A model generated the notes under the pieces. The model saw only the letters and a program-made list of their open reading frames with translations, was not told the DNA's origin and ran no database searches. From the NCBI RefSeq assembly GCF_900142395.1, contig NZ_FRAS01000004.1:124001-188000 (forward strand): DNA of 64,000 nt. Reading direction: 5' to 3'. Below are positions 26,865 to 34,347 of this stretch, piece by piece (the first letter of the stretch is position 1; every line of letters starts with the position of its first letter). The position numbers were made by a program, and so were the translations under genes. The stretch comes from Hymenobacter psychrotolerans DSM 18569. GTDB lineage: Bacteria > Bacteroidota > Bacteroidia > Cytophagales > Hymenobacteraceae.

Positions 26865-27713
26865 TTAGGAGTTGGAGGCGGCCAGCTCGGATTCTTTTTC
26901 CGTAGCGGCGGCCGTAGGAGGCGTAGCGGCCGGAACCGGCCGGCGCCAGGAGCTGCGTTCCGGAATGCCCTTGGCCTCGGGCCGGAAGCCGCTGGCAATA
27001 ATGTCGTAGACGCGCTGGCGCAGCGCCGGGGCATCGGCGGCCGTAAGGCCGGTGGTCAGAATTGGTTCGTGCAGGGTGATGGCCAGCGGCGAGTAGCGCA
27101 CCCGCAAGCCGTCAACATCGGGCATGAAGCGGTGGTTCAGCGGCATGGTGATGGGCACGATGGGCACGCCCGTGGCTATGGCCAGCTGGAAGGCCCCATC
27201 CTTAAACTCGCCCATTTCTTCGCCGGGCTTCTTGGAAATCGAGCCCTCCGGGAAGATAACAACCGAGCGGCCGGCTTCCAGCGTGCGGCGTGCCTGCACC
27301 ATGGCCCGGCCCCGGCTGATGGCGTTTTCCCGGTCGACGGTAATATAGGCCCGCCCGAAAATCGGGCCCCAGACCGGCACCCGGGCCAGGGAGCTTTTGC
27401 CCATGATATTGAGCCAGCCCGGAATGGTACGAAACAGCAGCGGAATGTCGATGTAGGAGCTGTGGTTGGCCACGTACAGGCAGGGCTGGCCGGCGGGCAG
27501 CGGGTTTTTCTTCACCGTTTCCACGGGCATGCCCCACATGAAAATGAACAGCTTGCTCCAGTAGCGGTTCAGGGCATGCAGGTAGCGGTGCCACTGTGGC
27601 TTCTTGCTCAGAGCCAGTTGCAGCGGGTACGTCACCACGAAAGGCATGACGAACCAGAACGTGGCCCACGTGGTGTAAAGCCGATGACCGATGTAGCGCA
27701 GAAGGTACCGCAT
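26865..27713 (-). CDS. plsC: 1-acyl-sn-glycerol-3-phosphate acyltransferase
   Basis: A 282-residue membrane acyltransferase that acylates lysophosphatidic acid at sn-2 in phospholipid synthesis. The hydrophobic N-terminus (WFVMPFVVTYP) is followed by the catalytic NHSSYID motif (His84, Asp89, the HX4D box), GKSSLARVPVWGPIFGRAYITVDR, and FPEGSIS at 154-160, then PIVPITM. The Ala/Pro-rich C-terminal tail is not conserved. gatC follows by 25 bp. The ATG follows a perfect -7 box with only five intervening bases. Confidence 0.92.
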   Translation of the reverse strand: MRYLLRYIGHRLYTTWATFWFVMPFVVTYPLQLALSKKPQWHRYLHALNRYWSKLFIFMWGMPVETVKKNPLPAGQPCLYVANHSSYIDIPLLFRTIPGWLNIMGKSSLARVPVWGPIFGRAYITVDRENAISRGRAMVQARRTLEAGRSVVIFPEGSISKKPGEEMGEFKDGAFQLAIATGVPIVPITMPLNHRFMPDVDGLRVRYSPLAITLHEPILTTGLTAADAPALRQRVYDIIASGFRPEAKGIPERSSWRRPVPAATPPTAAATEKESELAASNS

Positions 27714-27718
27714 GGGTA

Positions 27719-27726
27719 CAAAGGTA
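27719..27726 (-). promoter_or_regulatory. -7 box of plsC
   Basis: Minus strand TACCTTTG, exact consensus, five bases before the ATG; the transcript would have almost no leader. Confidence 0.5.
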
Positions 27727-27825
27727 AAAATTCAAAAGGGGAAGTGGCAGCAAAGACAGGCAGCCGCTCATCGAAAGGCCGTTTGCAGGCTCCGCAACCT
27801 CGCCGTGCCGCCCGGAGGCGGCTGC

Positions 27826-28404
27826 TTATTTCAAGCGGGCCGCCAGCACTTTTTCCGCTTTCAGCAGGCCCGCTACGCTCACGGCGTCCGTAATCCGGTT
27901 GTCCATCACCAGTTGCACGGCTTCGGCCAGAGGCAGCTTCCAGAGGCGCAGGTCCTCTGTTTCCTCAGGCTCTACGTCGCCGTGTTCCAGCTCTTCGGCC
28001 AGAAACACGAAGCCTTCTTCGTCGGTCACGGAATTTGAGGTGTGCAGGCGCGCAATGTTGGTCCAGCGGCGGGCCAGCAGGCCGGTTTCCTCGCGCAGTT
28101 CCCGTTGCGCCGATTCCAGAATGTCCAGCTCTACCGGCCCGCCGCCCATCGGAATTTCCCAGCTGTACTCACTGAGCGGGTAGCGGTACTGGCCCACCAG
28201 CCACGTATTGCCCTCCGCGTCCACGGGCACAATGCCCAGGGCCTTGTTTTTCATGGTCACGACGCCGTAGATGCCCCGCCCGCCGCCGGGGTTGAGCACT
28301 TGGTCTTCGCGCACACTAATCCAGGGGTTGTGGTATTTCACTTCGGTGCTGAGCACCTGCCAGGGGTTGTGGGTTTCGTCGAGCGTGGGGTCGGGGTAAT
28401 GCAT
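27826..28404 (-). CDS. Nudix hydrolase, ADP-ribose/sugar pyrophosphatase-like
   Basis: A 192-residue Nudix protein that would cleave a nucleoside diphosphate linked to another moiety. The start was set at 28404 (MHYPDPTLDETHNPW); the open frame continues upstream through sequence not typical of the family. The Nudix box region is GGGPVELDILESAQ followed by RELREETGLL. The RExxEExG part is intact, but the consensus Glu eight residues before it is Leu, with a Glu one residue earlier, so one metal ligand may be shifted. VGQYRYPLSEYSWEIPMGG before the box is typical of ADP-ribose pyrophosphatases. Substrate not determined. Confidence 0.85.
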   Translation of the reverse strand: MHYPDPTLDETHNPWQVLSTEVKYHNPWISVREDQVLNPGGGRGIYGVVTMKNKALGIVPVDAEGNTWLVGQYRYPLSEYSWEIPMGGGPVELDILESAQRELREETGLLARRWTNIARLHTSNSVTDEEGFVFLAEELEHGDVEPEETEDLRLWKLPLAEAVQLVMDNRITDAVSVAGLLKAEKVLAARLK

Positions 28405-28539
28405 GCTACGGAACTGGGCGAAGCCGTGAAGGTAACTGCCGGAAAGCGTATGGCAGCGCCTCCGTCGGGCGAGTTGGCAAATTGGTCGGGAAAAAACGCC
28501 AGTTGACCAAATAAAGTGGCTCAAGCATCTGGTGGTGAG

Positions 28540-28547
28540 TAGTTTTG
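28540..28547 (+). promoter_or_regulatory. -7 box of candidate small RNA
   Basis: TAGTTTTG matches TAnnTTTG. No good -33 TTTG at the usual distance. The next plus-strand gene begins 257 bp later, beyond a terminator hairpin. Confidence 0.4.
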
Positions 28548-28551
28548 TTTC

Positions 28552-28697
28552 ATCAATACAAGGTGTGAGGGCGTTTTGTGGAAAGGAAGGCCACTCTCAC
28601 ATCGTGCCGGATTGATGCCAGGAGTAGGGTGGATGATTACCTGGTACGGCCGGCGCAGTATAAAAAGACCGTTGCGGGATGTGACGGTCTTTTTGCG
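28552..28697 (+). ncRNA. Candidate structured small RNA, about 145 nt
   Basis: Three hairpins follow the -7 box. Hairpin 1: 28562-28569 pairs with 28596-28603, with an inner GTGG (28578-28581)/CCAC (28591-28594) stem. Hairpin 2: 28604-28610 pairs with 28650-28656, and inside it 28616-28622 pairs with 28640-28646, leaving a 17-nt loop. Hairpin 3: an 11-bp terminator stem, 28662-28672/28684-28694, ending in T-rich sequence. There is no open frame of note, and neither neighbour needs this terminator. It does not match 6S, SRP, tmRNA or RNase P RNA as far as I can see. Strand and ends are inferred. Confidence 0.45.
28662..28697 (+). terminator. Rho-independent terminator of the candidate small RNA
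   Basis: Stem AAAAAGACCGT/ACGGTCTTTTT with an 11-nt loop, then GCGTTTTT. Confidence 0.7.
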
Positions 28698-28803
28698 TTT
28701 TTACCGGTTTAGGCCCCCGGCCAAGATTCTGTATCAACCTGCCGCGTAGCTGCGCCGTACGACTAAACAGCCGACTGTTCACATTCCGGTCGGCTCTGTT
28801 TCT

Positions 28804-29055
28804 ATGGCTAACCAATCGAAAAACCCGTCTGACCAGAACCAAAATCCCCAGCCCGGCGACCCGCTGTTCAACCTCAAACACGCCCAGGCCGAGTCGGAGC
28901 TTAGCTCGCAGACCGGTGGCCTTGGCCCCACCAGCAATGTGTACACCAGCACCGACGAGGACGGCGAGCTGGATGAAGGACCCCGCGACAAGCAGGGCCT
29001 GCGCCGGGGCGAAACCCCACCTACCGACGGCTCGGCTGCCGGCAGCCATAAATAG
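28804..29055 (+). CDS. Small hydrophilic protein, function unknown
   Basis: 83 residues, rich in Gln, Asn, Pro, Gly, Asp and Glu, with no hydrophobic segment, so probably disordered and cytoplasmic. It starts MANQSKNPSDQNQNPQPGDP and has an acidic centre (TDEDGELDEGPRD). No family recognised. A terminator (29094-29134) follows and it is the only open frame between the small-RNA region and rnhB, which supports it being a real gene, but the evidence is modest. Confidence 0.55.
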   Translation: MANQSKNPSDQNQNPQPGDPLFNLKHAQAESELSSQTGGLGPTSNVYTSTDEDGELDEGPRDKQGLRRGETPPTDGSAAGSHK

Positions 29056-29093
29056 CTTCCGCTCACAACCAGAAGTATAGATTTCACCTGAAG

Positions 29094-29134
29094 AAAGCCT
29101 CTCCGGGCGCTACGGCTGCCGGGGAGGCTTTTTT
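29094..29134 (+). terminator. Terminator before rnhB
   Basis: AAAGCCTC (29094-29101) pairs with GAGGCTTT (29124-29131), with CCGG pairing inside and a T-tract. The T-tract overlaps the -33 TTTG of rnhB. Confidence 0.75.
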
Positions 29135-29162
29135 GTGGGCAACAGCTACGGCGGTACCTTTG
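29132..29162 (+). promoter_or_regulatory. rnhB promoter (near-perfect Bacteroidota consensus)
   Basis: TTTG (29132-29135), 19 nt, TACCTTTG (29155-29162), then four bases and the ATG at 29167. The predicted transcription start coincides with the start codon, so the message would be leaderless. Confidence 0.6.
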
Positions 29163-29166
29163 CCGC

Positions 29167-29742
29167 ATGCTCTTAGCCTCCCATACCGGCCATCCGCTGG
29201 AAGCGGGCCTCGACGAAGCCGGCCGGGGCTGTCTGGCCGGACCCGTTTTCGCGGCGGCCGTGATTCTGCCGCCCGATTTTTCGCCGGCCTTCCTCAACGA
29301 CTCCAAGCTGCTCAGTGCCCGCCGCCGCGACGCGCTCCGCACCCTCATCTGCCAGGAGGCCATAGGGTGGGCCGTGGCAGAAGCGTCGCCCGAAGAAATT
29401 GCCGCTATCAACATCGCGCAGGCCAGCTATCTGGCCATGCACCGGGCCGTGGCGGCGCTAAGCGTGCAGCCGCAGCATCTGGCCGTCGATGGCAACCGGT
29501 TTCGGCCTTACGAGGGCCTGGAGCACACCTGCCTGATCAAGGGGGATGCGCGCTACCGCCACATTGCGGCGGCCTCGGTGCTAGCCAAAACTTTTCGGGA
29601 TGAGCGGATGAGCGAGCTGGCGGCCCTGTATCCGCAGTATGGCTGGGAGCAGAATGCCGGCTACCCCACCCCGCGCCACCGGGCCGCCATTCGGCAGCAC
29701 GGCCCCACGGAGCACCACCGCATGGGCTTCCGGCTACTGTAG
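29167..29742 (+). CDS. rnhB: Ribonuclease HII
   Basis: A 191-residue RNase HII, which removes ribonucleotides and RNA primers from RNA-DNA hybrids. The active-site motif GLDEAGRGCLAGPV has Asp16 and Glu17, followed by LNDSKLLSARRR, the VDGN block, and IKGDARYRHIAAASVLAKTFRDE with the third acidic residue. The C-terminal GYPTPRHRAAIRQHGPTEHHRMGF is typical. Start chosen by the promoter immediately upstream. Confidence 0.95.
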   Translation: MLLASHTGHPLEAGLDEAGRGCLAGPVFAAAVILPPDFSPAFLNDSKLLSARRRDALRTLICQEAIGWAVAEASPEEIAAINIAQASYLAMHRAVAALSVQPQHLAVDGNRFRPYEGLEHTCLIKGDARYRHIAAASVLAKTFRDERMSELAALYPQYGWEQNAGYPTPRHRAAIRQHGPTEHHRMGFRLL

Positions 29743-29746
29743 AAGC

Positions 29747-29777
29747 AAAAAAGAACGCCATGCAAAGCACAGCGTTC
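29747..29777 (-). terminator. Terminator of the response-regulator operon
   Basis: GAACGC/GCGTTC stem with a 13-nt loop, followed on the minus strand by a run of six T. Confidence 0.65.
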
Positions 29778-29802
29778 AGATAGTTGCGGCCGGTTGCGGC
29801 GC

Positions 29803-30228
29803 CTACTCTTTCAGCTTTAGCAGGTCCAGAAACAGGCTGAACCCGTCAACGGTAGTGCCGCCTTCCCCGAAACTGTCGAAGCTGAGCGGCTTGATGATGT
29901 AGCCGCTCACGGCCAGTTCCTGCGCTTTGAAGCGGTCAGACTCTAGGTCGGAGGTGGTCATGATGAACACATTCAGGTTCACGAACTCGGGGTCGGAGCG
30001 GAGCTTTTCGAGCAGCTCCAGCCCCTTCATGCGAGGCATATTGATGTCGAGCATCACGACGCTCGGTTGCTCAATCTTGGGCTGGCCGGCCTCGCCGCGC
30101 AGCATGTTAAGGGCTTCGCGGCCGTTGCGGGCAATGTGCAGCGGGACGTCGACGTTGTTCTTACGCAGTTCACGCTGCACGTTCATTATGTCCATTTGGT
30201 CGTCCTCAACCAAGAGAATACTGGGCAT
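29803..30228 (-). CDS. Single-domain response regulator
   Basis: 141 residues, essentially one receiver domain. The acidic pocket is Glu8, Asp9 and Asp10, the phosphoacceptor Asp61 is in MLDINMP, Thr91 is in FIMTTSD, and Lys113 is in YIIKPLSF. There is no output domain, so it acts by protein contact or in a phosphorelay, like Rcp1-type regulators paired with kinases. The start at 30228 (MPSILLVEDD) is the normal receiver start; the frame is open upstream without homology. It is the last gene of the CZB-kinase-regulator operon, 58 bp after the kinase. Confidence 0.9.
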   Translation of the reverse strand: MPSILLVEDDQMDIMNVQRELRKNNVDVPLHIARNGREALNMLRGEAGQPKIEQPSVVMLDINMPRMKGLELLEKLRSDPEFVNLNVFIMTTSDLESDRFKAQELAVSGYIIKPLSFDSFGEGGTTVDGFSLFLDLLKLKE

Positions 30229-30286
30229 GTCAGGTGCGGTTTGAGTGGATAAAGGCGCTCTTGTAAAACAGGCCGAATACGTAAGG

Positions 30287-31837
30287 CTATACGGCTGCGC
30301 TTGAGTTTTGTGCCGAAATTGTGCTGCTGGCACGTTTATCAGAGGTCTGCCGGGTCTGGCGCGGCCAGGTAAACAGAAAGGTGGCGCCCTGGCCTTCTTC
30401 CGATTCTACCCGGATGCTACCGCCCTGGCGCTCAACTATCTTCTTCACAATAGCCAGGCCAACGCCCGTGCTTTCCAGCGTGTCGCGCTCCGTCAGGGTC
30501 TGGAATATCACAAAAATACGTTCTTGGTACTCTGGTGCAATGCCGGGGCCGTTGTCGGCTACGGAGAAAGTGTAGAAATCTTTATCCTCGGTGCAGCCGA
30601 TGGTGAGTACCCCGGTGCTGGGGTGGTCGTGGTATTTGATGGCGTTGCTGATGAGGTTGGCAAACACCTGCTGAAGCTGCACCCGGTTGGTAACCAGCGT
30701 GGGCAGATAGAAGGGAAGTTCCACCTCAAAGCCTTCCGGCAGATTCAGTGAGTCCAGGATTTCGCGCAGCAGCTGGCGCACGAATACCGGCTCATCGGCC
30801 TGAGCGGCGCGGCCCACGCGGGCCAGATCCAGAATGCCGGTGATGAGGTGCTCCATCCGCTGCACCCGGGTGCGCATGAGCAGCAGAAATTCCCGGATGT
30901 GGGGCGGCGTTTCTTCGCCCATATCTTCTTCGATCCAGCGGGAGGCGCTTTCAATGCCACGCAACGGGGCTTTCAAATCGTGCGACACCACGTAGGCAAA
31001 CTGGTCCAGCTCCTGGTTGCGGTGCTCGAGCTGCGCGATGTTGCCACTGATGGTGGTGGCCATCTGGTTCAGGGATACGGCCAGCTCGCTTAGTTCATCG
31101 TCGCCGGTTTCGCGCAGCTGGGTCTGGTAGTGGCCCGCCGCAATCCGGGCCGACATCGTAACCATGCTCTGGATGCGGCGCCCGATAAGCCGGATGACGT
31201 AAGAGGCCCACACCAGCCCCAGCAGAATGGCTACCAACGTAATAGCAATGGAAATCTGCCGCGTTTCCCGGATACTCTGTTGCAGCTTGACGGCCTGCTT
31301 GTCACGTAATTTCAGCTCTTCCCGGTCGAAGGCCTCAAACAGCACCCGGATCTGGTCCATGAGGTGCTTGCCCGCCAGGCTTTCGGCCAATTCACGGTGC
31401 TCCACGCCCTGTAGCCCTGCCTGGTCGGTGATGCGGCGGCGCGCCTCACGCTTTTCGCGCACCAGCAGGTGCGAGAAGTCGAGCCAGTCGCGGAACAGGG
31501 CCCGGCCCCTGACAATGCGGGCGTGTTGCGCGGAGCCGGGCTCAAGCGTGGTAAGCAGGTGCTCGAAATGGCTGAGCAGGTACCGCTCACTCTGGTGATA
31601 GGGCTCCAGTACTTCCTCCTTGCCGATGAGCATGTAGCCCCGGAAGCCGGTTTCCATGTCCACGATGTTGCGCATGAGCGTGGCGGCCTCGGCGGAAGTG
31701 CGCTGCGAGAGCTGCACGCGCCGGGCGTTGCGCAGCACCTTGCGCGACACCTGATAGTTGACGAACACCACGCCCACGAACAGCAGCAGAATAACCAGAA
31801 ATCCGGCGTAGAGCTTCGTCGAAATTTTCAGCTTCAT
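30287..31837 (-). CDS. Membrane histidine kinase with CHASE3 sensor domain
   Basis: A 516-residue sensor kinase in the inner membrane. TM1 is at about 8-28, a CHASE3-type periplasmic helical domain at about 35-190 (METGFRGYMLIGKEEVLEPY is characteristic), TM2 at about 197-217, HAMP to about 265, a dimerisation/phosphoacceptor domain with the H-box VVSHDLKAPLRG near 285, and a catalytic ATPase domain with N-box NLISNAIKYH, DNGPGI, a Thr/Ser-rich lid and GVGLAIVKKIVERQGG. All kinase boxes are intact. The upstream gene encodes a zinc-binding CZB protein and the downstream gene a receiver-only regulator. Confidence 0.92.
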   Translation of the reverse strand: MKLKISTKLYAGFLVILLLFVGVVFVNYQVSRKVLRNARRVQLSQRTSAEAATLMRNIVDMETGFRGYMLIGKEEVLEPYHQSERYLLSHFEHLLTTLEPGSAQHARIVRGRALFRDWLDFSHLLVREKREARRRITDQAGLQGVEHRELAESLAGKHLMDQIRVLFEAFDREELKLRDKQAVKLQQSIRETRQISIAITLVAILLGLVWASYVIRLIGRRIQSMVTMSARIAAGHYQTQLRETGDDELSELAVSLNQMATTISGNIAQLEHRNQELDQFAYVVSHDLKAPLRGIESASRWIEEDMGEETPPHIREFLLLMRTRVQRMEHLITGILDLARVGRAAQADEPVFVRQLLREILDSLNLPEGFEVELPFYLPTLVTNRVQLQQVFANLISNAIKYHDHPSTGVLTIGCTEDKDFYTFSVADNGPGIAPEYQERIFVIFQTLTERDTLESTGVGLAIVKKIVERQGGSIRVESEEGQGATFLFTWPRQTRQTSDKRASSTISAQNSSAAV

Positions 31838-31870
31838 GGGCAGGGTGGCGGAGGGAGCAGGCGAAGAAGA

Positions 31871-32236
31871 TTAGAGGCCGGTACGCAGCCGGTGTTCCAT
31901 GGTTTGCAGCAGCACCGTGATGCGCTCCGCCAGCTGGTCGATGACGGGCATACCAGCCAGAGCCACATCGGTCTGGCCTTGCTTGTGCAGGTCCATCAGG
32001 CGGTTGGCTTCCTGGTGCACCTGCACATGCAGCCGGTCCAGCTCGTGCGACTCGGGCAGGTGCTTGTAGGGCCCCAGAGCCCGGTCCCGGATCCAGTGGC
32101 CGAAGTTGCACTGGTGTGGGTCGCGGATGGGCCCCTGGCTGATGCCGCTGCCATACAGATACGAGCGCAGCTTGGATTTAAATAGCAAGTGTTTCACCAG
32201 GCCGGACTCGAAGTCCTGCTTTAGTTCGTCGGTCAT
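31871..32236 (-). CDS. Stand-alone CZB (chemoreceptor zinc-binding) domain protein
   Basis: A 121-residue soluble helical protein. The likely zinc ligands are His16 (VKHLLF), Cys43 (CNFGHWI) and the HxxxH pair His70/His74 (LDRLHVQVH), which fits the CZB pattern seen at the C-termini of chemoreceptors and diguanylate cyclases. In those proteins the domain senses zinc or reacts with hypochlorous acid through the Cys. Here it is a separate protein, first in an operon with a CHASE3 kinase and a response regulator, so it may supply a cytoplasmic redox or metal input to that pathway (inference). Start chosen at MTDELKQDF. Confidence 0.8.
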   Translation of the reverse strand: MTDELKQDFESGLVKHLLFKSKLRSYLYGSGISQGPIRDPHQCNFGHWIRDRALGPYKHLPESHELDRLHVQVHQEANRLMDLHKQGQTDVALAGMPVIDQLAERITVLLQTMEHRLRTGL

Positions 32237-32321
32237 AAGGAGCAGAAAGAAGCTGGCAAGCAGTTGCGCCGCTGGCCGGAAGGCCGTGGTACGTCGCAAA
32301 AAGGAAGCTGCCCGCCAGCGG

Positions 32322-32329
32322 CAAAGGTA
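32322..32329 (-). promoter_or_regulatory. -7 box of the CZB/kinase operon
   Basis: Minus strand TACCTTTG, exact consensus, 85 bp before the CZB start codon. Confidence 0.45.
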
Positions 32330-32415
32330 ACACATGCGGAGTGCCGGAGGGAAATGGCTAATTTCGCCGCGCTGCCTTTTCCGGCGGCTACCTTCACTTT
32401 CCCACTTCCCTTCCC

Positions 32416-33522
32416 ATGAGCGAGACCCTCAAGACCGTTGTCCTGAACGATGTGCACCAGCAGCTGGGTGCCAAAATGGTGCCTTTCGCGGGCTACAACA
32501 TGCCCGTGCGCTACTCGTCCGACCTGGAGGAGCACCACACCGTGCGCCGCGCCGTGGGCATCTTCGATGTGTCGCACATGGGCGAGTTCCGGGTGCGTGG
32601 TCCGCACGCGCTGGACCTGATTCAGCGCGTCACCAGCAATGACGCCAGCAAGCTGCAGGTCGGCAAAGCCCAGTACTCGTGCCTGCCCAACCAGGAAGGC
32701 GGCATCGTGGACGACCTGCTCGTGTACAAGATGGCCGAGGAGGACTATCTGCTGGTGGTGAATGCCTCCAACATCGACAAGGACTGGAACTGGATCAGCC
32801 AGCACAACACGCAGGGCGCCGAGCTGGAAAACGTGTCGGACGAAATCAGCTTGTTTGCGGTGCAGGGCCCCAAGGCCCAGGCGGCCCTGCAAGGCCTCAC
32901 CGACACCGACCTGAGCAGCATTCCGTACTATTCCTTCGTGGAAGGCACCTTTGCCGACGCTCCTGGCGTCATTATTTCGGCTACGGGCTACACCGGCGCG
33001 GGCGGCTTCGAGCTGTACGTGCCCAATGCCTACGCCAAGCAGGTCTGGGACAAGGTGATGGAAGCCGGCCAGCCCTACGGCCTGAAACCCATCGGGCTGG
33101 GGGCCCGCGACACGCTGCGCCTGGAAATGGGCTTTTGCCTCTACGGCAACGACATCGACGACCAGACCTCGCCGCTGGAAGCCGGTCTGGGCTGGATTAC
33201 CAAGTTCACGAAGGACTTCACCAACGCCGAAAACCTCAAGAAGCAGAAGGAAGCCGGTGTGGCGCGCAAGCTGGTGGGCTTCCTGATGGACGGCCCCGGC
33301 ATTCCGCGCGGCCACTACGAGCTGGTGAACGAAGCCGGCGAGAAAATCGGGGACGTGACGAGCGGCACTCAGTCGCCGAGCCTGAGCAAGGGCATCGGGC
33401 TGGGCTACGTGAAAGCCGAGCTGAGCGCGCCGGGCAGCAAGATTTTCGTGCTGGTACGCGGCAAGCAGCTGCCCGCCACCGTCGTGAAGCTGCCCTTCGT
33501 GAAAGGCACCGAGGAGGCGTAA
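32416..33522 (+). CDS. gcvT: Aminomethyltransferase (glycine cleavage T protein)
   Basis: A 368-residue T protein of the glycine cleavage system, which transfers the aminomethyl carbon from lipoylated H protein to tetrahydrofolate. N-terminal [16 protein letters not shown] and [15 protein letters not shown], central [50 protein letters not shown] with [12 protein letters not shown], and the C-terminal [21 protein letters not shown] are family blocks. gcvP and gcvH are not nearby. A hairpin with a T-tract follows directly. Confidence 0.95.
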   Translation: MSETLKTVVLNDVHQQLGAKMVPFAGYNMPVRYSSDLEEHHTVRRAVGIFDVSHMGEFRVRGPHALDLIQRVTSNDASKLQVGKAQYSCLPNQEGGIVDDLLVYKMAEEDYLLVVNASNIDKDWNWISQHNTQGAELENVSDEISLFAVQGPKAQAALQGLTDTDLSSIPYYSFVEGTFADAPGVIISATGYTGAGGFELYVPNAYAKQVWDKVMEAGQPYGLKPIGLGARDTLRLEMGFCLYGNDIDDQTSPLEAGLGWITKFTKDFTNAENLKKQKEAGVARKLVGFLMDGPGIPRGHYELVNEAGEKIGDVTSGTQSPSLSKGIGLGYVKAELSAPGSKIFVLVRGKQLPATVVKLPFVKGTEEA

Positions 33523-33543
33523 GCATCAGGTACACGATTTCCG

Positions 33544-33600
33544 GAACGTCATGCTGAGCTGGTCGAAGCATCTCGACAGGCTCAGCATGACGTTCTTTTT
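33544..33600 (+). terminator. Long hairpin after gcvT, repeat-like, with T-tract
   Basis: Left arm GAACGTCATGCTGAGC (33544-33559) and right arm 33580-33595 are perfectly complementary. An inner GTCGA/TCGAC stem with loop AGCATC extends the hairpin with one mismatch and one wobble. TTTTT follows at 33596-33600. The shared GAACGTCAT end also occurs in the element after comB, so this is probably a member of a dispersed palindromic family that also serves as a terminator. Confidence 0.75.
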
Positions 33601-33624
33601 CATTCAGTATCCCGATACCTTTTC

Positions 33625-34347
33625 ATGCCCACTCTTGATATCTGCTTCTCGCCGGAGCTACTGCCTCTCTACGACCTGACCGGGCGCGTGGCCGTGGTAG
33701 TTGACATTCTGCGGGCTACTTCTTCCATCGTGACGGCGCTGGCGCAGGGCGTGGCGCACCTGGTGCCTGTGAGCGAGGTAACCGAGTGCCAGGCGCTGGC
33801 CGCCGACGGCTACCTCACGGCCGCTGAGCGCGACGGCCGGCAGGCCGAGGGCGTAGACCTAGGCAACTCGCCCTTCGGCTACCTCGATGGGGCCGTGGCC
33901 GTGCGGGGCCGCGCCGTGGCTATTACTACCACCAACGGCACCCGCGCCCTGCACCTGTCCCAGGCGGCCGATGTGGTAGTGGTGGGGGCGTTCCTGAACC
34001 TGGCGGCGGTAGCGGAGTTTGTGCGCCGCCAGAACAAGGATGTGGTGATAGTGTGTGCCGGCTGGAAAGGCAAATTCTGCCTCGAAGACACGCTCTACGG
34101 CGGCGCCCTGGCCGCCCGCCTAGCCGATGCCTTCAACGTAACCGGCTCCGATGCCACGCTGGCCGCCCTCGACCTGTGGCAGGCCGCCGAACCCGATGTG
34201 GCTGCCTACCTGCTCAAGTCGTCGCACGTGCGCCGCCTCAACAGCCTGGAGTCGCACAAGGACATGGAGTTCTGCGTGCGGCCCGACGTGTACGACGTGG
34301 TGCCCGTGTACCGCAACGGCCGGATTGTTGATGAGGTGATGAGGTGA
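33625..34347 (+). CDS. comB: 2-phosphosulfolactate phosphatase family protein (ComB)
   Basis: A 240-residue ComB-family protein. In methanogens ComB removes phosphate from 2-phosphosulfolactate on the way to coenzyme M. Seen here: VAVVVDILRATSSIVTAL, AERDGRQAEGVDLGNSPFGY, ITTTNGTRALHLS, VVVGAFLN, VCAGWKGKFCLEDTLYGG, and a C-terminal FCVRPDVYDVVPVY. Bacteroidota are not known to make coenzyme M, so the real substrate may be another sulfonate phosphate; no comA or comC is nearby. TACCTTTT (33616-33623) almost touches the ATG. The stop codon lies inside the outer arm of a large inverted repeat. Confidence 0.88.
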   Translation: MPTLDICFSPELLPLYDLTGRVAVVVDILRATSSIVTALAQGVAHLVPVSEVTECQALAADGYLTAAERDGRQAEGVDLGNSPFGYLDGAVAVRGRAVAITTTNGTRALHLSQAADVVVVGAFLNLAAVAEFVRRQNKDVVIVCAGWKGKFCLEDTLYGGALAARLADAFNVTGSDATLAALDLWQAAEPDVAAYLLKSSHVRRLNSLESHKDMEFCVRPDVYDVVPVYRNGRIVDEVMR

